Positions 37,318 to 45,651 of a stretch of 64,000 bases of DNA are shown in pieces. The stretch covers positions 5,433,168 to 5,497,167 of the forward strand of contig NZ_JAPNKE010000002.1 of NCBI RefSeq assembly GCF_026626665.1. The letters are read 5' to 3'. How positions within the stretch are numbered: the stretch's first letter is position 1; each line of letters opens with the position of its first letter. The position numbers and the translations under genes were made by a program. The notes beneath the pieces were generated by a model that searched no databases, was not told the origin of the DNA, and saw nothing but the letters and a program-made list of their open reading frames with translations. Source of the DNA: Nannocystis pusilla (lineage in GTDB: Bacteria; Myxococcota_A; Polyangia; Nannocystales; Nannocystaceae).

Positions 37318-37422
37318 CGGAGCCTGTGATCGGCGAGCGGTCGTCGTTCGACGAGACGACGGCGAAACAGGCAGCGAAGTCGATCTATTCCCGCCGGCGC
37401 GGGCATCATCGGCGAAAGGACC

Positions 37423-37436
37423 TGTCCCTCGGGGCA
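37423..37436. repeat. TGTCC-type palindrome
   Basis: TGTCC, CTCG loop, GGGCA (one mismatch), about 105 bp after the SDR stop and 93 bp before the next gene. Confidence 0.6.
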
Positions 37437-37528
37437 GCAGCGCGGCATCCGTGATACGGGTGAGGCTGCTCTCTTCCGCTCGCGCGCGTCCGCCCTGCGC
37501 CTCGCCGGGCGCTTGCTAGAATGCGCGA

Positions 37529-39298
37529 ATGGTCCAATCGCGGGTATCGGTCGCATCGGTCGCATCGGTCGCATCGGTCGCATCGGTCGCATCATCGCTG
37601 CTCGTGGCGCTCGTCGCTTGCAGTCCCACCGCCTCCGACGGCGTCACCGACGGCCCAGGGACCACCAGCAACACCACCACCGACGATGTCGTCGATGCTA
37701 CGACCTCGACCACCGGCACCACCGCGGTCCCGACCGGCGGCGAATCGACCACCGAGGAGGTCGGTCCGCCGCCGGTCGACTACGTCATCATCGCCGCCGA
37801 TCCGCTGGCCGACGCCGCCGCCGGCATCGGCGAGCATCGGAGCGCCGGCGGGCACACCGTCGCGCTCGTGCGCATGAGCGAGATCCTGGCCGACGGCGGC
37901 GATCCGGTCGAAGCGATCCGCGCGCGCCTGCGGGGCTACCACGCGGCGCGCGACCCCGATCGGCCGATGTTCGCCCTGCTCGTCGGCGACGCCGAGCCGG
38001 GCGGCCCGGTCGACGCCGACACCGTCCCGCTCGGCGAGGTCGTCCAGGTGCTGGAGGTCGCGCCGCCGATGACGATCCCCACCGACAACCTCTACGCCGA
38101 CCTCGACAACGACGACATCACCGACCTCGCGGTCGGCCGGATCCCCGCCAGGGACCCCGCCGCCGTCACGGCCGCGCTGGACAAGATCGTCCGCCACGAG
38201 CAGGTCCGCAGCGTCGGCCCGCACAATCGACGCATCAACATGTTCGCCAGCGCTCTCGGCCAGGGCGCGCTGGTCGACAGCCTGGTCGAGAAGCTCGTCA
38301 ACACCGCGGTCGACGAGATCCCCTACGACTTCGACATCACCATGACGTACGGCCTGCAGAGTTCGCCCTACGTCTATGTCCCGCAGCAGTTCAGCGACAA
38401 GGTCGTCGAGCGCTTCATGGAGGGCTCGCTGATGGTCACCTACATCGGCCACGGCAGCGCCACGAGCTTCCCTCCGCTCGAGTGGAACAATCAGCTGTAT
38501 CCGCTGCTCGAGGTCGACGCCCTCGCCGACCTGTCGATCACCGGTCGCAGCCCGATCGTCACCCTGATCGCCTGCGCCATGGGCTCCTTCGCGGGCCCGG
38601 GCGACAGCGTCGGCGCCACGCTGCTCGCCGCCCCGAACGGCCCGGTCGCGGTGCTCTCGTCGACCGAGCTCTCCTATGTCTATCCCAACACGATCTTCAT
38701 CCGCGAGCTCGGCCTCGTCATGACCGCCGAGCGCCCGGCCACGGTCGGCGAGGCGTTCCTGCGCGCCAAGCAGCGCGTCATGACCCAGGTCGACGGCTTC
38801 CGCGCCCAGATCGACAACGCCTTCGGCCTCTCGCTGTCCGACGCCGACATGGACGCGCTGCGCCGCAGCCACCTGCACCTCTACACCCTGTTCGGCGACC
38901 CGGCGCTGGTCATCGGCTACCCGGAGCCGGCCACCGTCAGCGTCGCTCCCGCCACCGTCGCGCCGGGCGGCAGCGTCGCCGTCGACATCCTCGCGGCGAA
39001 CCTCGGCGACGGCGCCGCGCACGTCACCCTCGAGACCGCGCGCTCGAAGATCCTCGGCGAGCTCGTCCCCGTCCCGCCCGACGACGACCCCCAGCGCGAC
39101 GCGGTGATCGCCGCCAACTACGAGGTCGCCAACGACAAGGTCGTCGTCGACACCGAGGCCGCGCTGGTCGGCGGCGCGGCGCAGGCCGACCTCGCCGTGC
39201 CGGCCGACTTGCCCCCGGGCCGCTATTACATCAAGGTCCGCGTCGACGACGGCAGCGCCGAGGCGATCGGCGCGGTCGAGCTGATCGTGGACGACTGA
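37529..39298 (+). CDS. peptidase C25 (gingipain)-family lipoprotein
   Basis: A 589-residue lipoprotein: signal residues 1-30 with lipobox ALVAC (Cys31), a Thr/Asp-rich linker to about 80, then a gingipain-type caspase-fold domain. The catalytic pair is visible: His308 in VTYIGHGSA and Cys349 in LIACAMGSF, in the usual order and context. DNLYADLDNDDITDLAVGRIP is a typical calcium-binding C25 segment. A C-terminal Ig-like domain (about 480-589) ends at 39298. It is probably a surface Cys protease used in predation or envelope processing. The signal peptide contains an in-frame 9-bp microsatellite. Intact frame. Confidence 0.88.
   Translation: MVQSRVSVASVASVASVASVASSLLVALVACSPTASDGVTDGPGTTSNTTTDDVVDATTSTTGTTAVPTGGESTTEEVGPPPVDYVIIAADPLADAAAGIGEHRSAGGHTVALVRMSEILADGGDPVEAIRARLRGYHAARDPDRPMFALLVGDAEPGGPVDADTVPLGEVVQVLEVAPPMTIPTDNLYADLDNDDITDLAVGRIPARDPAAVTAALDKIVRHEQVRSVGPHNRRINMFASALGQGALVDSLVEKLVNTAVDEIPYDFDITMTYGLQSSPYVYVPQQFSDKVVERFMEGSLMVTYIGHGSATSFPPLEWNNQLYPLLEVDALADLSITGRSPIVTLIACAMGSFAGPGDSVGATLLAAPNGPVAVLSSTELSYVYPNTIFIRELGLVMTAERPATVGEAFLRAKQRVMTQVDGFRAQIDNAFGLSLSDADMDALRRSHLHLYTLFGDPALVIGYPEPATVSVAPATVAPGGSVAVDILAANLGDGAAHVTLETARSKILGELVPVPPDDDPQRDAVIAANYEVANDKVVVDTEAALVGGAAQADLAVPADLPPGRYYIKVRVDDGSAEAIGAVELIVDD
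37543..37595 (+). repeat. 9-bp microsatellite in a signal peptide
   Basis: TCGCATCGG repeated four times perfectly from 37551 with degenerate copies at both ends. It encodes (VAS)n in the hydrophobic core of the C25 peptidase signal peptide, so copy-number change alters its length by three residues without breaking the frame. Confidence 0.9.
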
Positions 39299-39550
39299 GC
39301 GCTCTCCGGCCCTGCCAGCGCCCGCGTCGCTCGGCCTCGGAGCGCGTCACTGCGGCGGCTCGGCCTCGCCGCGATTCGCATGACCGCCGCGACGGCGCGG
39401 ACGATCGCCCTGCTGTGATTCCACGGGCGCGACGCGACGAGCGGCATCACGGCGAGATCGTGTCGGCGCGAGATGAACGCGGGCTGTCCGTCGAAATGAC
39501 CGGGGGCTCGTGATCACCACGCAGCCGCGATCGCGGGTGCGCTCTGGGCC

Positions 39551-39925
39551 TCACGGCCACACGTTGGTGCCCGGCGCCCCGGCGAGCGGGCGGCGGGCGT
39601 TGATGATGCAGAAGCGCTGGCCGGTCGGCGCCTCCATCACCACCCAGCGGGCGCCCTTGGCGACCTGCCGGGCGCCGAGGCGCTCGAGCCTGGCGACCTC
39701 GGCCGGCTGATCGTCGGTCTCGATGTCGAGGTGGACGCGGCTCGCGTGATCGACCCGCTGGACCTCGATGTGCAGGTCGCGGGCGCTGGCGTCGAGCACC
39801 GCGTACCCGTGGCCGTCGTCGCCCTCGGAGGCCATGCCGAGCGCGCGGCTCCAGAACGCGGCGGCGTCGTCGGGCGGGGTGTCCTGACAATCGATGATGA
39901 ATCCGGCGAGGCGGCTGTGGTGCAT
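39551..39925 (-). CDS. VOC/glyoxalase-superfamily protein
   Basis: A 124-residue single-unit vicinal-oxygen-chelate protein: RLAGFIIDCQDTPPDDAAAFWSRALGM at the N-terminus, RVHLDIETDD in the middle and VVMEAPTGQRFCIIN near the end, the usual beta-alpha-beta-beta-beta pair. The metal positions His (VHLDIE) and Glu (MEAPTG) are present. Substrate is unknown; this subgroup is often annotated glyoxalase/bleomycin-resistance-like. Cytoplasmic. Followed on the same strand, further upstream, by a NUDIX gene but with no operon link. Confidence 0.86.
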   Translation of the reverse strand: MHHSRLAGFIIDCQDTPPDDAAAFWSRALGMASEGDDGHGYAVLDASARDLHIEVQRVDHASRVHLDIETDDQPAEVARLERLGARQVAKGARWVVMEAPTGQRFCIINARRPLAGAPGTNVWP

Positions 39926-40017
39926 CGCCCGGGTGTACCAGAGTCGGCGACGCGTCGACCACCCATGCGGCGCCCGCTACTGCATTGATCCGCGAGCGGG
40001 CTCGGCAGGTCGCGGCC

Positions 40018-40464
40018 CTAACGGCGGTGCCCGTAATAAAACCGCGGAAAGGCGCGGGCCTGAAACTCGGGGATCAGGTCGCGCGGGAAGAACGGCAGGG
40101 TGTGGAGCTCGGCCAGCGGGACCCAGACGAGGCCGATCTGCGACCGATCGGGCGCGAGCATCTGCAGGGTCTGGCCGGGCAGCAGGCGGCCGTGCACGAA
40201 CACCTCGACCTGATGAAAGCCGCGCGGCAAGTTGGTGACGGCCAGGCGGTCGGCGATGATCTCGCGGATGAAGGCGACCGCGCCGAACTCGGCCTGCACG
40301 CCGAGCTCCTCGCGCAGCTCGCGGTGAAAGGCCTCCTCGATCGTCTCGTTCTCGTCGACCCCGCCGCCGGGAGTCACGTACCACGACTCGTTCGCGTCCT
40401 GGAATTGCTCGAGCAAGATCTTCTCGTCCTCGATGAGGATGGCGCGGACGGCGAGACGCGGCAT
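40018..40464 (-). CDS. NUDIX hydrolase
   Basis: A 148-residue NUDIX protein that would hydrolyse a nucleoside diphosphate linked to another group. The NUDIX box GGGVDENETIEEAFHRELRE followed by ELG fits the Gx5Ex7REUxEExGU pattern completely, including the metal-binding Glu residues. RLAVRAILIEDEKILLEQF is the usual first strand pair. ATG 40464 is preferred to the longer frame start because the family begins there. Substrate is not predictable. The 237 bp to the next gene show no feature. Confidence 0.9.
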   Translation of the reverse strand: MPRLAVRAILIEDEKILLEQFQDANESWYVTPGGGVDENETIEEAFHRELREELGVQAEFGAVAFIREIIADRLAVTNLPRGFHQVEVFVHGRLLPGQTLQMLAPDRSQIGLVWVPLAELHTLPFFPRDLIPEFQARAFPRFYYGHRR

Positions 40465-40701
40465 GGCGAGACCTACGATACCCGCTCGCTCCGCATGACG
40501 GTACCGCGGTGATGGATCCTCTCGTCGTGACACTCGGCCGCCCGGCGCCGCGAGTCCGGCGACAGAGCGCGCGGCCTCGGCGGCGACCGACGACACCTTC
40601 AGCCTCTACCTGCGCGCGGCTCGACGACTCGCTGCGCCGCGGCCGTGGCCGACGAGCCTGCCCGTCGAACGAGGCCCGCAGCGGGCGAGCACCTGCGGGC
40701 C

Positions 40702-41655
40702 TCACGCGCGGGCTCGACGGCCGCGCTTGCTCGCCGGACGCGGGCTCGCCAGCGCGGCGATCACCAGCTCGCGGAACGCCCGCGCCCCCGCGTCGAGGTG
40801 CGTGCGCTCGTGCCACACGAGGTCGATCGAGAACGCCATCGGCGGGCCCGGCAGCGCCAGCGGCGTGAGCGGCAGGACGGGCGCCAGGGCCTCGGCGACC
40901 CGGCGCGGCAGGCCGCACGCGTAGTCGGAGTTGGCGGCGACCACCGCGGCCGCGAGGAAGCTCGGCGCCACCACTGCGACGTCGAAGGCGAGCCGCTCGC
41001 CGGCCAGCCAGGCCCGCGCCGCGCGGTGACCGATGCCGCCGCGGCCGAGCGCGAGGTGGATGTCGACGTGACGCAGCGACGCCCACACCTCGCGCGTGAC
41101 CGGCTTGCCGGCGGCCGGGTGGCCTTGGCGGACCAGCAGCACACCTGCCTCTTCGTACAGGTGATGCGCGTGCTGCCCGGCCTGCGGCGCGGTGGCCGGA
41201 GCCACCGCCGCGTCGACCTCGCCGCCCGCGAGCCCGCCGACGGCCTCGAAGTGATCGATGCTGACGATCCGCAGCTGCGCCCGCGGCATCGCGGCCGCGA
41301 ACGCCCGGGCCACCCGCGGGAGGTCGCAGATCTGGTGGGCGTCGGACAGCGCGAGCGCGAAGCTGCGGGTGGTGGTGGCCGGGTCGAACCGCTCGCTGCC
41401 GGCGACCACGCGCTCGAGCTCGCGGACCGCCGCGCGCAGGTGCGGCGCCAGCTCGAGCGCCCGCGGCGTCGGCACCAGCCCGCGCCCGCTGCGGACCACC
41501 AGCGGGTCGCCGAGCTGCGCCCGCAGCTTGGCCAGCGAGTTGCTGACCGCCGACGGCGTGACGTGCAGCCGCCGCGCCGCCGCGGCCGCGCTGCGCTCGA
41601 CGAGCACGGTGTGGAGCACGAGCAGCAGGTTGAGATCGAGCGCGGCGATATTCAC
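40702..41655 (-). CDS. LysR-family transcriptional regulator
   Basis: A 317-residue LysR regulator. The helix-turn-helix lies at residues 6-62 (LNLLLVLHTVLVERSAAAAA, TPSAVSNSLAKLRAQLGDPL). The effector domain shows FALALSDAHQICDLPRVA and the end is an Arg/Lys-rich tail. The NLLLVLHTVL start places it with NodD/LeuO-like members. It is divergent from an FAD monooxygenase across 80 bp and presumably regulates it. The frame is intact and length normal. Confidence 0.9.
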   Translation of the reverse strand: MNIAALDLNLLLVLHTVLVERSAAAAARRLHVTPSAVSNSLAKLRAQLGDPLVVRSGRGLVPTPRALELAPHLRAAVRELERVVAGSERFDPATTTRSFALALSDAHQICDLPRVARAFAAAMPRAQLRIVSIDHFEAVGGLAGGEVDAAVAPATAPQAGQHAHHLYEEAGVLLVRQGHPAAGKPVTREVWASLRHVDIHLALGRGGIGHRAARAWLAGERLAFDVAVVAPSFLAAAVVAANSDYACGLPRRVAEALAPVLPLTPLALPGPPMAFSIDLVWHERTHLDAGARAFRELVIAALASPRPASKRGRRARA

Positions 41656-41735
41656 GGTTGGTGATGTTTACCGTCACGCTTCGTCACTTGCAATGATTGT
41701 CGTGAGGGCGAATCCTCGCGCCCAGGAGGTGCGAT
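41656..41735. promoter_or_regulatory. divergent LysR/monooxygenase promoter region
   Basis: An 80-bp region, less GC-rich than its surroundings, with a GTGATG-TTTACC-GTCAC partial palindrome near 41664-41684 as a candidate LysR site. A perfect AGGAGGT (41724-41730) lies 5 bases before GTG 41736 and decides that start. Confidence 0.55.
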
Positions 41736-42935
41736 GTGACGGATTCGATGCGTGCGCCGCTCCGGCGAGCGCTGGTGGTCGGCGGCGGGATCGCCGGGCC
41801 GACCGTGGCGATGTTCCTGCGCCGGCTCGGGGTCGAGGTCGCGGTGCTGGAGGCCCGCAGCGAGGCGGACCGCGACGCCGGGGCGTTCCTCGGCCTGGCG
41901 CCCAACGGGCTGCAGGTGCTGGCGGAGCTGGGCCTGGGCGCGGAGATCCGCGCTCGCTCGGCGGCGTGCGCGGGGCTGCGGTTCTTCAACGCCCGCGGCC
42001 GCTGCATCGGGCAGATCGATCACCGCGAGCACGCGCAGCGGTTCGGCGCGCAGATGGTGATGATCCGCCGCGCCGAGCTGCACCGGACGCTGATGGCCGC
42101 GGCGGCCGAGCGCGGCGCCGACTGTCGCTCGGGCGCGAAGGTGGTGGCGCTCGCCGAGCGACCGGGCGAGGTCGTCGCGCGCCTCGAGAGCGGCGAGGCG
42201 CTGGCGGCCGATGTCCTGCTCGGCTGCGACGGCGTGCGCTCGCGCGTGCGGGCGCTGGCGCTGCCGGCATCGCCGACGCCCGCCTTCACCGGCCTGTGCG
42301 ACGTCGGCGGCTTCGCCCGCTGCCCCGACGCGCCGCTGGAGCCCGGGTGGACCGCGATGACCTTCGGCCGGCGCGCCTTCTTCGGCGCGTTCGCGGCGCC
42401 CGGCGGCGAGGTGTGGTGGTTCCACAACAACGGCGCGCGCGAGACGATGCAGGTCGCCGACCCCGAGCAGCGGCGCGCGTCGATCCTGGCCCTGCACGCC
42501 GGTGACCCGCCGTGGATCGCCGACGTCGTCCGCGCGACGCCGACGCTGCTCGGGCCGTGGGCGCTGCACGACATCATGACCCTGCCGCGCTGGCACGCCG
42601 GCCGCGTGTGCCTGCTCGGCGACGCCGCCCACGCGACGTCGCCCTCGGCCGGCCAGGGCGCCTCCCTCGCGCTCGAGGACGCGCTGGTGCTGGCGCGGTG
42701 CCTCCGCGACACCGCGGAGCCGCAGACCGCGTTCGCGCGCTTCGAGCAGGAGCGCCGCGCCCGCGTCGAGGCCGTCGTCCGCCAGGCGCGCAAGAACGGC
42801 GACGGCAAGGCCCCCGCGGGCCCGGTGGCGGCCTGGTTCCGCGACCGCATGCTGCCGCTGTTCCTCCGCCTCGGCGCGGCCGCGCAGGCGCGCTTCTACG
42901 AGCACCGCGTCGAGTGGTCACCGCCGGCGGGGTGA
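41736..42935 (+). CDS. FAD-dependent monooxygenase (UbiH/PHBH-like)
   Basis: A 399-residue class A flavoprotein monooxygenase: GGGIAGPTVAMFLRRLG (GxGxxG, about residues 16-21), LLGCDGVRSRVRALAL (DG motif) and RVCLLGDAAHATSPSAGQGASLALEDA (GD motif, near 290). It uses NAD(P)H and O2 to hydroxylate an aromatic or polyketide-like substrate. The GTG start is set by the strong AGGAGGT; an overlapping ATG two bases earlier is out of frame. Divergent LysR regulator. A single-gene unit; no other catabolic genes nearby. Intact. Confidence 0.9.
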   Translation: MTDSMRAPLRRALVVGGGIAGPTVAMFLRRLGVEVAVLEARSEADRDAGAFLGLAPNGLQVLAELGLGAEIRARSAACAGLRFFNARGRCIGQIDHREHAQRFGAQMVMIRRAELHRTLMAAAAERGADCRSGAKVVALAERPGEVVARLESGEALAADVLLGCDGVRSRVRALALPASPTPAFTGLCDVGGFARCPDAPLEPGWTAMTFGRRAFFGAFAAPGGEVWWFHNNGARETMQVADPEQRRASILALHAGDPPWIADVVRATPTLLGPWALHDIMTLPRWHAGRVCLLGDAAHATSPSAGQGASLALEDALVLARCLRDTAEPQTAFARFEQERRARVEAVVRQARKNGDGKAPAGPVAAWFRDRMLPLFLRLGAAAQARFYEHRVEWSPPAG

Positions 42936-42977
42936 CGCGGACGAGCGGCGCTGGGACGGCCAGCCGAGGCCTCGCGG

Positions 42978-43077
42978 CCTGTCCTCGCGGACAGGCGCGT
43001 CAGTCGCCCGCACAGCCACATGTCCTCGGGGACATGCGCGTCGGTTGCCCGCACAGCCACATGTCCTCGGGGCCATG
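42978..43077. repeat. three palindromes in 41-bp tandem repeats
   Basis: Perfect hairpins CCTGTCC/GGACAGG (42978-42995) and CATGTCC/GGACATG (43019-43036), then one with a single mismatch (43060-43077). Starts are exactly 41 bp apart and the spacer (GCGCGTC...GCCCGCACAGC) is also repeated. Lies between the ends of convergent genes. Confidence 0.88.
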
Positions 43078-43122
43078 CTCGTCGGGCCCTTCGCCATGTC
43101 CCTCCGCCCCCAAAAAGAGTCG

Positions 43123-44028
43123 TCACGCCCGCCGCAGCGCCCGGCGGTAGGCCTGGGGTGCGGTGCCGCGGGCGCGGACGAACGCGCGGGTGAACGCGGG
43201 CTCGCTGGCGTAGCCGACGCGGGCGGCGATCGCCTTGATCGGCGCGTCGGTGGTGGCGAGCAGGCTGGCGGCGCGGTCGAGGCGCAGGCGGCGGAGGTAG
43301 CTGCCGACCGGCTCGCCGAGCAGCGCGGTGGTGCGGGCGGCCAGCACCGAGCGCGACATCCCGACCTGGGCCGCCAGCTCGCCGAGCTCCCACGGCTTCT
43401 CCGGCTCGGCGCGCAGGCGCAGCAGCGCCGCGACCAGCCGATCGTCGCGCAGCGCCTCGGCCCCCGGCAGCGACGCGCCCTCGGCCCGCAGCGCCTGGGC
43501 GAACAGCGCCTGCGCCCACGAGGCAGTGATCGTCTCGCGCAGCGCCGGCGACAGCGCGCGGGCCCGGCCGAGCAGCGCCAGCGTGTCCGCCAGCCAGCGG
43601 CCGAGCTCGCGGTCCTCGCGGGTGATGTGGACGACCGCCGGCAGCAGCGACAGCCATGGCGCGTCGGCGTGATCGATCTGCAGGTCCACCGTCACCAGGG
43701 TCGTCGTCGGCGTCGCCTCGCTGGTCCACGCGTCGGCCGCGGTCTGCTGCATGCCCACGCAGGCGCTGCCGTCGCGCGGCACCAGCGTCGCCGCGCTGTC
43801 GCGGATCACGTGCTCGTCGGCGCGCGGCAGGAAGGCCAGCTCACCTGGCCCGAGAGACATACGCGCCCCGGCCACCTCCAGCTCGCCGCCGCCGTGCAGC
43901 GCGGCGTACAGCTTGGCGCTGCCGCGGCCGGCCCGGCGGTGCTTGCCCCACCGCCCGCCGAGCTCGAGGCTGGTGACCTCGCTGCCGAGGACGACGAGGG
44001 AGCGCGCCAGAGCGTCGAGCTCGGTCAT
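43123..44028 (-). CDS. AraC-family transcriptional regulator
   Basis: A 301-residue regulator: N-terminal cupin (SAKLYAALHGGGELEVAG, LGPGELAFLPRADEHVI), then a C-terminal AraC double helix-turn-helix, WELGELAAQVGMSRSVLAAR and IKAIAARVGYASEPAFTRAF followed by G-APQAYRR. The cupin with WGKHR and FLPR motifs matches the cupin_6/AraC group found next to oxidoreductase operons. Divergent from a SnoaL-like/NmrA-like operon, its likely target. ATG 44028 is preferred; 44040 is a possible alternative. Confidence 0.9.
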   Translation of the reverse strand: MTELDALARSLVVLGSEVTSLELGGRWGKHRRAGRGSAKLYAALHGGGELEVAGARMSLGPGELAFLPRADEHVIRDSAATLVPRDGSACVGMQQTAADAWTSEATPTTTLVTVDLQIDHADAPWLSLLPAVVHITREDRELGRWLADTLALLGRARALSPALRETITASWAQALFAQALRAEGASLPGAEALRDDRLVAALLRLRAEPEKPWELGELAAQVGMSRSVLAARTTALLGEPVGSYLRRLRLDRAASLLATTDAPIKAIAARVGYASEPAFTRAFVRARGTAPQAYRRALRRA

Positions 44029-44250
44029 CGCCCGGAGCATAGCCCACCGCGCCGGCCGGCGTCCTGCAGCAGCGGGGCCCGGCGAACGCGCCCCCCGCGA
44101 GTCGGTGATTCTCGAGTCGCGGAGGATCGCTCTCGTCGAGCGGGAGCATCCGGCCGAGACCGTGCAGCAGGCCTGGCCCCTCGACCGATCCGGACGCGCG
44201 GATCGGCGATCCGGACGCGCGGTGCAGCCGGCCGAACTAGCTTGCCAGGC

Positions 44251-44696
44251 ATGCAACACCTCGACACCGAACCCATGCGCGCCGCCGCAGCGCTCGCGGC
44301 GCACCTCGAGTGGATCGCCCGCGACATCGAGCGCTGGCTGGAGCTGTTCGCCGACGACGCCGTCGTCGAGTTCCCCTACGCCGTGCGCCTCGGGATGCCG
44401 CCGCGGCTCGCGGGCAAGCCGGCGATCGCGGCCTACTTCCGGCGCACGCCGGCGGTCTTCCGCGACCTGCGGTTCTCCGGCCTGCGCACGTACCCCACCC
44501 CGATCTCGACGTGATCCTCGCCGAGGTCCACGGCTCGGCGACGCTGGCCCCCACGGGCGAGGCCTACGAGCAGGACTACGTGATGGTCCTCGAGTGCAAG
44601 GACGGGCGGATCGTCCGCTACCGCGAATACTGGGACCCGACCGCGACCGGCAGCTTCCGCGAGGGCAGCGTCCGCGCCGCGCTGGGAGGTGAGTGA
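44251..44696 (+). CDS. SnoaL-like/NTF2-fold protein, frameshifted
   Basis: About 148 residues of the SnoaL/ketosteroid-isomerase (NTF2) fold: LEWIARDIERWLELFADDAVVEFPYA, LAGKPAIAAYFRRTPAVF, then after a frame change at about 44490-44500 ILAEVHGSATLAPTG, DYVMVLECKDGRIVRYREYWDP. Members isomerise, hydrate or bind small substrates. The stop TGA shares its A with the ATG of the NmrA-like gene (TGATG), and GGAGGTGAG at the end of this gene serves that start, so the two are translationally coupled. AraC regulator divergent. Confidence 0.8.
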
Positions 44697-45517
44697 TGCG
44701 CGTGCTCGTCACCGGCGGCACCGGCAAGACCGGCAGCGCGGTCGCTCGCGGTCTGCGGGCCCGCGACGTCGCGGTCACGATCGGCAGTCGTCATCCTCGC
44801 GGCCCCGATCAGGTCCGCTTCGACTGGGCCGATCCGTCCAGCCATGACGCCGCGCTGGCTGGCGTCGACGCCGTCTACCTGGTCACGCCGGCCATGGACC
44901 CCGAGCCCGACCGTCTCATGGTGCCGTTTATCGACCGCGCCCTCGCCCGCGGCGTACGGCGCTTCGTCCTGCTCAGCTCGTCGGCCATCGACGCCCGCGC
45001 CCCCGGCATCGGCGCGGTGCATGCGGCCCTGCAAGCGCGCGCGCCGGAGTGGACCGTGCTGCGACCGTCGTGGTTCATGACGAACTTCGCCGATCCGCAG
45101 CACGCGCTCGGCAGCGGCATCCGCAACGAACGCGCCTTCGTCAGCGCCAGCGGCCAGGGGCGGATCGCTTTCATCGATCCGGAGGACATCGCCGCCGTCG
45201 CCGTGGCGACCTTGCTCGCGCCGGCCAACGCGGATCTCATCCTAACCGGCCCCGAGGCGCTGTCCTACGACGAGGCGGCGGCGATCCTCTCGGAGGTGCT
45301 CGGCGAGCCCGTCGTGCATCGACCGATCGCGGTCGACGAGTGGTGCGCCCGTCTCACCGCCGCCGGCATGCCGACCGAGTACGCGGCGATGCTCGGCGCG
45401 CTCGAGCAGGCGATCGCCGGCGGGGCGGAGGACCGCGTGACCGACGAGGTCCTCCGCCGCACGGGCCGGCCCCCGCGCTCGCTGCGAGAGTTCGCCCGCG
45501 CGGCGTTCGCATTGTGA
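44696..45517 (+). CDS. NmrA-like NAD(P)-binding oxidoreductase
   Basis: A 273-residue atypical SDR of the NmrA/ergot-alkaloid-reductase type: VLVTGGTGKTGSAVARGL (GGTGKTG at residues 7-13), VDAVYLVTPAM, RFVLLSSSAI, VLRPSWFMTNF, RIAFIDPEDIAAVAVATL and a C-terminal LREFARAAF helix. Such proteins reduce quinones or act as redox sensors. The catalytic Tyr-Lys pair of classical SDRs is missing, as usual here. GGAGGT lies 5 bases before ATG 44696. Coupled to the SnoaL-like gene; SnoaL-NmrA pairs are common next to AraC regulators. Confidence 0.88.
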   Translation: MRVLVTGGTGKTGSAVARGLRARDVAVTIGSRHPRGPDQVRFDWADPSSHDAALAGVDAVYLVTPAMDPEPDRLMVPFIDRALARGVRRFVLLSSSAIDARAPGIGAVHAALQARAPEWTVLRPSWFMTNFADPQHALGSGIRNERAFVSASGQGRIAFIDPEDIAAVAVATLLAPANADLILTGPEALSYDEAAAILSEVLGEPVVHRPIAVDEWCARLTAAGMPTEYAAMLGALEQAIAGGAEDRVTDEVLRRTGRPPRSLREFARAAFAL

Positions 45518-45544
45518 GCGGTCGCCAGCCCACCAAATCCGGTA

Positions 45545-45640
45545 CCCAACCGCGGTTGGGGGCGCCAACCCGGCCTGCATCTCGGAGTGATGGAATGCCC
45601 GGAAAAGAGCCCCGACAGACGTGGCACGACGCTTGCCTAG
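45545..45640 (+). promoter_or_regulatory. sigma-54 promoter with palindromic UAS, copy 1
   Basis: A perfect 16-bp palindrome CCCAACCGCGGTTGGG (45545-45560) lies 61 bp upstream of a consensus -24/-12 promoter: TGGCAC (45622-45627), five bases, TTGC (45633-45636). A CCAACC half-site follows the palindrome. The predicted transcription start (about 45648) is only some 4 bases before ATG 45652. The palindrome fits an enhancer-binding activator site. Confidence 0.82.
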
Positions 45641-45651
45641 CCCGGCGCATC

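Noticed and set aside
37503..37520. Possible sigma-54 site before the C25 peptidase (CGCTTGCTAG resembles the FG-GAP -12 box)
   Set aside because: The -24 position reads CTCGCC, lacking the required GG.
42978..43077. CRISPR array
   Set aside because: Spacers between repeats are themselves repeated and no cas genes are present; the same holds for the 61-bp repeats at 16564.
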